Below are positions 8,370-13,623 of a DNA stretch of 13,623 nucleotides, one piece after another. Below the pieces are notes generated by a model. It saw only the letters and a program-made list of their open reading frames with translations, was not told where the DNA came from and did no database searches. The DNA is taken from positions 1 to 13,623 of the forward strand of contig PJAB01001564.1 of NCBI GenBank assembly GCA_002887195.1. The letters are read 5' to 3'. Origin of the DNA: Chrysochromulina parva. Its lineage: Eukaryota; Haptophyta; Prymnesiales; Chrysochromulinaceae. Numbering within the stretch: position 1 is the first letter of the stretch; every line of letters begins with the position of its first letter. The translations under genes were made by a program, and so were the position numbers.

Positions 8370-8685
8370 CGGGGCGATCGGCAGTCTCAGAGGGTGCTCA
8401 GGAAGTCCCGTCACACGCCGTAAGTGGACCGTCCGTCTGGACCGCGTCGATGACGCGTGAATGTCCCGCGAGCGAGATCGCGATTGAACAATGACGAAAC
8501 GCTCGGCAGAAACCGGATGCGGTGCAACTTCAGGTGTTGCGGTCCAACAGAAGTTCCCTCTTTTGAAAGAGCACATGGATAGTGTCGCAACCCGCCGCGC
8601 ACACTCCTTTTGTCCAATGATCATGTTTTAGACAACTTTGCGCCAACCGGGACCAAGCCGTCCCCATATCGACTCTGCGCCTGCC
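8370..8685. other. Divergent intergenic region, probable shared promoter
   Basis: These 316 bases lie between the preferred starts of the ankyrin gene (minus) and the Orai-like gene (plus). I see no convincing TATA box or repeat. The minus-strand frame stays open across most of it to 8624, so part may be coding if the upstream start is used. Confidence 0.4.
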
Positions 8686-10263
8686 ATGTTGGCCGTGGAG
8701 AAGGAGAACCTGCTCACGTGGACGAGCAAGGAGATTGTGGCATTGCGGGAGATGGAACTCCAATACTACATCGACCACATTGGAATCATCCAAACGATGG
8801 CGACCCTCTTGGCGGGTTTTGCCTTCTCAGCGCTCGTGCAAAGCAACTCCCTCGGTGTCGATGAGCAGACTGTGACATTCAGTGCATGGTCGCACACGTT
8901 GACGTTCTTTCATGTGCGCAATGGCTCGACGACACACGAAGTCAGCGTTCCTCAGTATGAGCTCGTCAACGATGGCTGGACCTATTTTGCCTTCCTCATG
9001 CACGCGTCAGAGTTGGTGTCAACCACTATGTGTCTTGGAGAGATGATTCATGTCATATCAGAGACACTGATTGCACGGGTTTTGGGCAGCCGTCTTGCGC
9101 TTCGAGGTCCAGATGGCAGTGTCATCCGGTCCACCCGCAACTTGGCTCGAGCCCTAGGGAGCAGCACCCGCACATTTTTCCGCGGCCTGCAGTTTTTCAT
9201 GCTCAGCGTCTCTCTCTACGCCTTGCGTGGCCAGCATCCGGTCGTTGCCGTACTGCTCATCGCTATATTGTACCGATATTGGCGCGGGGTGGGCAATCTT
9301 GCTGACAGGCTCTCCGTCGATTTCCATTTGGCGAACGGCGTCACTACAGCATTCAACGACAGAGAAGATTACAAAGTGAAAGACCGGCGCAATTCGCCGG
9401 TGGCGCTCACCGACTTCAAAAAATTCCGGAACATGGCAACGATGTTTTTGAATCCAGTAGGCCACTATCTCAACCTTGTAGTCGAAGAGATCACAAATGA
9501 CTTCGAGGGTGACGGTGCTAAGGCCAACACACAGCACCGCAACGAGGGCGCAGCTACGCAGTACATGATCAGTCGCACCGAGAAGAAACAGCGTGAGACT
9601 GTCACCGCCGAATTGGAGAAGCAGACAGAGAAGTGGTCGCAGCCAGGAGTCGTAACACACTCTGCACTGCATGTTGACGACATCACCAACGTAGCCTTGT
9701 GTGAAATCAACGAGATGAAGATCGCCGCGGTCTCCACGCTCCGGGCAGCGATTGAGTTTGTGCAACCGCACATTACCGCCGCCTGCACCTCGATCGGCAC
9801 CGCCTCCACCTACATCGTCGAATCAATCAACGCCTCCTCGCCACCTCCATCGCCACCCCGCGGCAGCGGAGACGATGTGGAAGGAGGTGACGACGGTTTT
9901 CCGACCACTGCAGTGGCTCCTGCCGCGGTTGCCATGCCCACCACGCCCGCCACACCCGCCATAGCATGCGCCAACGAAACTGCAGACGGGCCCGCCCCCG
10001 CCCCCGAGGCCGCGCCGCCGCCGTGGAATCCTTCTGTCTCCTCGCTCATAGAGAGATGCGCTACACTCTCAGCCATAGCAGCAGAGTCCCACGGGCACGA
10101 ACCACCCTCTAACGCGCTGCATGACCGCGGGCCACCTCACAACGGGTATCTTGGATCCAAGGGTCACAGAAGGCACTTGTCGCCGTCTCCGAACTGCGCA
10201 TCCATGCAGCACACGCCAAAGCTCGCAGCCGGTTGGGCATGCCGGACCATCGCCACTATCTGA
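8686..10263 (+). CDS. Four-helix membrane protein, possibly Orai-like, with long Pro/Ala-rich tail
   Basis: The ATG at 8686 gives 525 residues. An ATG at 8638 would add 16 with no domain value. Four hydrophobic segments are seen: TM1 about 33-52 (TMATLLAGFAFSALVQ), TM2 about 99-131, TM3 about 164-181 and TM4 about 183-199. A TM1-TM2 loop has the sequon NGST. A motif between TM2 and TM3, LALRGPDGSVIRSTRNL (137-153), looks conserved-type, and I recall similar motifs in uncharacterised algal membrane proteins, though I cannot verify this. TM1 is loosely like animal Orai calcium channel TM1 (LLSGFAMVAMVE), but the filter glutamate would be Gln52 here. Downstream is a charged, coiled-coil-prone part (about 295-317, EKKQRETVTAELEKQTEKW) and then a Pro/Ala/Ser-rich, probably disordered tail from about 383. 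No intron is required. Treat the Orai link as a hypothesis, since plain membrane-protein similarity could explain it. Confidence 0.65.
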   Translation: MLAVEKENLLTWTSKEIVALREMELQYYIDHIGIIQTMATLLAGFAFSALVQSNSLGVDEQTVTFSAWSHTLTFFHVRNGSTTHEVSVPQYELVNDGWTYFAFLMHASELVSTTMCLGEMIHVISETLIARVLGSRLALRGPDGSVIRSTRNLARALGSSTRTFFRGLQFFMLSVSLYALRGQHPVVAVLLIAILYRYWRGVGNLADRLSVDFHLANGVTTAFNDREDYKVKDRRNSPVALTDFKKFRNMATMFLNPVGHYLNLVVEEITNDFEGDGAKANTQHRNEGAATQYMISRTEKKQRETVTAELEKQTEKWSQPGVVTHSALHVDDITNVALCEINEMKIAAVSTLRAAIEFVQPHITAACTSIGTASTYIVESINASSPPPSPPRGSGDDVEGGDDGFPTTAVAPAAVAMPTTPATPAIACANETADGPAPAPEAAPPPWNPSVSSLIERCATLSAIAAESHGHEPPSNALHDRGPPHNGYLGSKGHRRHLSPSPNCASMQHTPKLAAGWACRTIATI

Positions 10264-11174
10264 GGCTTCCGCGCACTAATTAATGGGACCTTGAGGGCAA
10301 CCGAATGGCAAGCAGGCGGGGGGAAAAAGACGGAACTTGAGCGACGCAAGGCAGTCAGAGACCAATCCACCCTCTTGGGCTGGCCGCTGTCGCGTGGGGC
10401 GTCGCATCCCCCACGCTACAGCTGGGACTTACCGATACTGAGATCGTCGATGTCTTTTTATGTCTTTGTGGTCAGCGGAGAGCCCGAGGCTTCTGGAGTT
10501 GGATTGAGAAACTTGAGGATGGCACTTGTGTCGTGCGGGGCAGTAGCGTGGTGTGTGACTCGTCGCGTATGTGGTTCGCGGTATTTGACTGAGAGAGGGT
10601 GAGAGCGAGGGGGGCTGATTGGCGCATGAATTGATCAGGTCGAGATGGCTGTTGATGTTATGTGTCTGTCGTTAGTGTGACGCAGACGCCATATTAAATT
10701 CTAGATTCCATGTTGATTCGAAGAATCTTACGAATCCACAGCGCCGCACCGGGCGCTCATTTGCGCGCCTCTCCCGTCCCCTACTTTCCGCATTCCGCCG
10801 ATTAACGGCTCGCACTGGAGCTTCACTGGAGCCGCCGTCGCCCGCGCCGTGCCTCTCAACGGAGCAAAATCCTAAGTTCCTAAGCGGGAGACATCCCGAT
10901 TCGGGAGAGGTGCCCGCGTGGCGGCTCCCCGGCAAAATCCAAAATGTTCGATAACATGCGTGAATACATGTAATGATCTTTTGAACTGTGTGATTTGGTG
11001 GTGCCTTCTCGGGATCCTGAGCAAGCAAGCTTTGGTAAATAGTCGATGGAAAACGGCGTCCGCCGATTTCACAGACAGGATTTTATTTCACAGCCTCGGG
11101 AGTTGATAGGATAGAGTCCGCAATGCAGTCCGCGAAGCCTGCGTTCCTGCGTACACGGCAATCGTGTGTGGTGA
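10264..11174. other. 911-base intergenic region, no gene recognised
   Basis: The region lies downstream of the membrane-protein gene and upstream of the glycosyltransferase gene. Frames up to 118 codons exist on the minus strand (10672-11028) but have no recognisable domain or signal. A small hairpin, GATTC-GAA-GAATC, is at 10715-10727, followed by another GAATC at 10732-10736. It may hold the promoter and perhaps an unseen first exon of the glycosyltransferase, since that protein lacks a membrane anchor. Confidence 0.45.
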
Positions 11175-12527
11175 GTGTGTGTGGTGAGCGCATTATCGGG
11201 ATCCAACGCATGCGTGGGTAGGATGCGACGGCGCGTGGAACAAGCCGAGCAGAACAACCACACGGTGCACGACAGCCGCGGATTCCAGAGAAGGGCTTTT
11301 TCGCTCGTGCCGCCACCGCTGCAGGGCGAGCTGCCCGCAGACGTCACGCCGCCACCCTTCTACGTCTATGCGGATGCGCCTGCATATGAGACGGGCGCGC
11401 TGATGCGCTGCGTGCCCCGCTGGGCAGAGGACGACCAGGCGGCGGAGGTGGCAATGCTCTTGCTGCTGTGGGAACATCCGGCGCGCGTGCACGAGCCCGA
11501 GGCGGCGCGCCTATTCGTCGTGCCCGCGTTGCCTTACGTGTCTTATATTGCAGGCACGTGTGAAGGCAGCACACACGAGGAGCGTATGGCGCGCCTCGCC
11601 GCGGCGGTTGCATCCTCGCCTTGGTTCAGGCGGCGCAGCGGGCGCGATCACCTGCTCGTCTCGAACACATTCCGGTTCGCCGCATTCCGGCCGCTCAAGC
11701 GGCTACTCGCCAACGCGACCGTCGGCTGGTTCGAGCAGCCGAGCGCCGCGCCTGCCGCCTCCGTCCTCCATTCGTATGCACGTCGGACATGGCGGTGCAC
11801 CGTAGTCGTGCCGTACTTAGAGAACCCATACTGCACAGCGGGCGAGATTGCGGGCAATGCAGCAGGAGCCGCCGCCACAACAGCGACTGCGGCGGCAGGA
11901 GGAGGAGCTGGAGCTGGAGCTGGAGCTGGACTGGCTGCGACAGCGGTGGCGCTCACTTCGGCATCACCCTCTGCGTCTCGATCGTCCGTTCGATTGGGCG
12001 AGATCACATCTCGATCGGGCGTCTTCTTCCAGGGATCCTGGTCGGCAGCCCAGTGGGTGCGCGGCCGCTTCGTCGAGCTGCAAGGCCTTGAGGGAGTGCA
12101 CGTCTCTGACGTGCCGCGTGGAGCGCCGCCAGCGAGCTCCGGAGTGGACGCGAGTAAGCTGGGCACTGCGCGCGCCTTCCACCAGCACGCGTGGTGCCTC
12201 GTGCCGAAGGGCGACACGTCCTCATCGGGCCGGCTCTTCTCCGCTCTCGCTTGTGGGTGCGTACCCCTGCTCATCTCCGCCAAGCTGCCGCCGCACCTGC
12301 CCTACCGCAGGATCGCGCGCTACGAGCAGTGGCTGCCGGCCTTGCACGAGGAGGCGTTCAAGGAGGCACCGCGCCAAGTGCTCACCACGGCGCTGGTCGG
12401 CCTCACGCCGCGGTGGGCGGAGCTGCACAATCGGATGGAGCGTGCAAGGACCGAGCTGCTCTACCGCGCCCCTGGGAGCCGCGTCGCTACCAACCTGCTC
12501 CGCGAGTGGCAGCAAAGCTGCGCGTGA
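11175..12527 (+). CDS. Exostosin-family glycosyltransferase (GT47-like)
   Basis: The frame encodes 450 residues from the ATG at 11175. A second ATG at 11223 gives 434. Exostosin-type GT47 enzymes are inverting transferases of the Golgi that build glycans such as heparan sulfate, xyloglucan or pectin side chains. The N-terminal fold begins near 61 with PFYVYADAPAYETGA and continues with LLLLWEHPARVHEPEAARLF (95-114), which matches the family pattern of a short helix then pairs of acidic residues and FxVP. The donor-binding part is at 335-368: FHQHAWCLVPKGD, then GRLFSALACGCVPLLIS, the exostosin signature. Between them, about 225-272, is an Ala/Gly/Thr/Ser-rich low-complexity insert. No N-terminal signal anchor is visible, although family members are usually type II membrane proteins, so an upstream exon may be missing or the start may lie elsewhere. 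Acceptor and donor sugars cannot be told. Confidence 0.78.
   Translation: MCVVSALSGSNACVGRMRRRVEQAEQNNHTVHDSRGFQRRAFSLVPPPLQGELPADVTPPPFYVYADAPAYETGALMRCVPRWAEDDQAAEVAMLLLLWEHPARVHEPEAARLFVVPALPYVSYIAGTCEGSTHEERMARLAAAVASSPWFRRRSGRDHLLVSNTFRFAAFRPLKRLLANATVGWFEQPSAAPAASVLHSYARRTWRCTVVVPYLENPYCTAGEIAGNAAGAAATTATAAAGGGAGAGAGAGLAATAVALTSASPSASRSSVRLGEITSRSGVFFQGSWSAAQWVRGRFVELQGLEGVHVSDVPRGAPPASSGVDASKLGTARAFHQHAWCLVPKGDTSSSGRLFSALACGCVPLLISAKLPPHLPYRRIARYEQWLPALHEEAFKEAPRQVLTTALVGLTPRWAELHNRMERARTELLYRAPGSRVATNLLREWQQSCA
11904..11927 (+). repeat. Hexanucleotide GGAGCT repeat, four copies, in the glycosyltransferase gene
   Basis: Four head-to-tail copies encode alternating Ala and Gly in the low-complexity insert of the GT47-like protein. 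Because the unit is six bases, changes in copy number keep the frame. This may be a length-variable site between strains. Confidence 0.85.
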
Positions 12528-12599
12528 ACGGACGGGATCCTCGTCGTCGTCGATCGGCGCCGGATTACGAATACGATACGTTTTACGTTACGTTACACA

Positions 12600-12623
12600 T
12601 TAAAGTCTTAAAGTCTTAAAGTC
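12600..12623. repeat. Triplicate TTAAAGTC in the convergent 3' region
   Basis: Three exact tandem copies of an 8-base unit lie between the stop of the glycosyltransferase gene (12527) and the stop end of the esterase gene (12701). AT-rich sequence here probably contains the 3' ends of both transcripts. ACGTTACGTTA just upstream is another small repeat. Confidence 0.8.
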
Positions 12624-12700
12624 TTGAGGAAAATTGAACGATAAAGGACTGGAATAGTACGATACTGTGTTCTAGAACTGAAATCAAACGCGAAGGCCGC

Positions 12701-13486
12701 TCAGCTCGCCCGCACACTCCGCTCGAGCAGCCATCGGTAGAGCGCGGGTGTTGCGTACGCCGGGATCGTCGCGCCATGCCCGTCGTAGTCAGGCCACCCC
12801 TTGGGCGCGGGTGCATGCTCGTAGAGCGTGATCTTAGCCTCGGAGTCGTTGGTACCCTGGCGGCGCAACTTCGCCACGAGCAGTTCGCTAACACTGCTCG
12901 GACACACAACGTCGTTGCGCCCGTGGAAGGCCCACACAGACACGCCCCTGAGCGCCTCTGCCATAGGCGCTCCGGCAGGTGCCACGGGCACCACCGCGGC
13001 GAATCGCGGCGACGAGCCGTTCTCGTCAAACGTGCGCAAGGTTCCAGCCGCGAGCGCGCCGTAGCCTCCCATGCTGTGCCCCGTCACGTAGCAGCGCCGA
13101 GCGTCTATTGAGGGGAGGCCCGACTTGGTGCTATCCAAAACAAAGTCAAGGAAGCGGCCAACTTCGCTCGCGATCCATCCATGGTCCGTTTGCGGCGCCA
13201 CTACGATGAAGCGCCTTGTCAAAATCGGCAGGGCCGTCGCATGCTCAAGCTCGACGGGCGGAGTGCCCGTCGCGCCCTCAGAGATCAACCCACGTACATT
13301 TGATCCAGACTCCCCTGCACCATGAAGATACAGTAGCAGCGGCATGTGCGGCTCTGGATTGGGCGGCAAGTAATAGAGAGCAGCGAATGTCGAAGGATCA
13401 TGCAGTTCGCGCAAGGGCGCAGCGGCCGCGGACGTCGTGAGTGCGGCCGTGTAAAGTGTGGCCGACAGGAGGCGCTTCGCACCCAT
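12701..13486 (-). CDS. Secreted alpha/beta-hydrolase esterase (PHB-depolymerase/carboxylesterase-like)
   Basis: The ATG at 13486 gives 261 residues with a signal peptide (KRLLSATLYTAALTTSAAAA, 4-23). The frame is open to an ATG at 13618, but the 44 extra residues are Arg-rich with no signal at the front. The oxyanion region is LLYLHGAGESG (51-61). The nucleophile elbow is GHSMGG (136-141) with Ser138. The acid is probably Asp192 in FHGRNDVV, and the histidine is His237 in YDGHGAT, followed by AYATPALYRWLLER. This order and length fit small esterases related to PHB depolymerase, feruloyl/acetyl-xylan esterases and the predicted peptidases of the same superfamily. It may deacylate a polysaccharide or ester outside the cell, but the substrate is not determined by sequence. 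It converges on the glycosyltransferase gene with 173 bases between stops. Confidence 0.85.
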   Translation of the reverse strand: MGAKRLLSATLYTAALTTSAAAAPLRELHDPSTFAALYYLPPNPEPHMPLLLYLHGAGESGSNVRGLISEGATGTPPVELEHATALPILTRRFIVVAPQTDHGWIASEVGRFLDFVLDSTKSGLPSIDARRCYVTGHSMGGYGALAAGTLRTFDENGSSPRFAAVVPVAPAGAPMAEALRGVSVWAFHGRNDVVCPSSVSELLVAKLRRQGTNDSEAKITLYEHAPAPKGWPDYDGHGATIPAYATPALYRWLLERSVRAS

Positions 13487-13623
13487 TGCGGCGGCGTGAA
13501 CGTTAGAAAAGTTTTTCTTTTGTCTCACCGGACCGTACCTAACGAGGCGGGCGACCATCGGGCGGCTAGAACCCCCCCTTGGCAGAGGGCGGTTCGTTGA
13601 TCCCCCCCTACGAGCCACCCCCA
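13487..13623. other. Upstream flank of the esterase gene
   Basis: This holds the leader or promoter of the minus-strand esterase gene. It includes runs of seven C on the plus strand near 13571 and 13603, which are G runs on the coding strand. No TATA box is evident before the window ends. Confidence 0.35.

Noticed and set aside
10715..10736. Heat-shock-element-like cluster of GAA/TTC words
   Set aside because: The spacing does not follow the alternating five-base pattern of heat-shock elements, and no gene start is close by.
11648..12283. Minus-strand open frame of 211 codons
   Set aside because: It is antisense to the exostosin domain. Its Ala/Pro-rich part is just the complement of the GGAGCT repeat.

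Overview
The window looks like nuclear DNA of a eukaryotic microbe, most likely a photosynthetic protist such as a haptophyte or stramenopile alga. The coding regions are GC-rich. Two genes carry short GT-AG introns (118 and 89 bases). There are no operons or Shine-Dalgarno sites, each gene has its own flank, and several proteins carry secretion signals and N-glycosylation sequons. The species cannot be fixed from the sequence. No rRNA, tRNA, transposon or CRISPR array was found.

Layout, left to right. (1) 1-1351, minus strand: the first 450 codons of a six-transmembrane voltage-gated cation channel of the EAG/CNG/HCN type, running off the left edge, with an unusual pore filter. (2) 1352-2078: a divergent intergenic region with a TATA-like repeat and a near-perfect 24-base palindrome. 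(3) 2079-3960, plus: a secreted GH27 alpha-galactosidase in two exons, with a 54-residue repeat insertion in its catalytic domain. (4) 4280-6990, plus: a secreted protein in two exons that resembles a six-hairpin (alpha/alpha)6 glycosidase, behind a TATA box. (5) 7509-8369 (possibly to 8624), minus: a small ankyrin-repeat protein. (6) 8686-10263, plus: a four-helix membrane protein loosely like the Orai calcium channel, with a long Pro/Ala-rich tail. (7) 11175-12527, plus: an exostosin-type (GT47) glycosyltransferase. (8) 12701-13486, minus: a secreted alpha/beta-hydrolase esterase, convergent with the glycosyltransferase.

Four of the seven genes fit polysaccharide or glycoconjugate handling: two predicted secreted glycosidases side by side, one glycosyltransferase and one secreted esterase. 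Two others are membrane channels or channel-like proteins. This may be chance neighbourhood, since co-regulation cannot be seen here. The most unusual items are the channel filter, the alpha-galactosidase insertion with a sequon at each repeat junction, the unclassified six-hairpin enzyme and the Orai-like protein without the filter glutamate.
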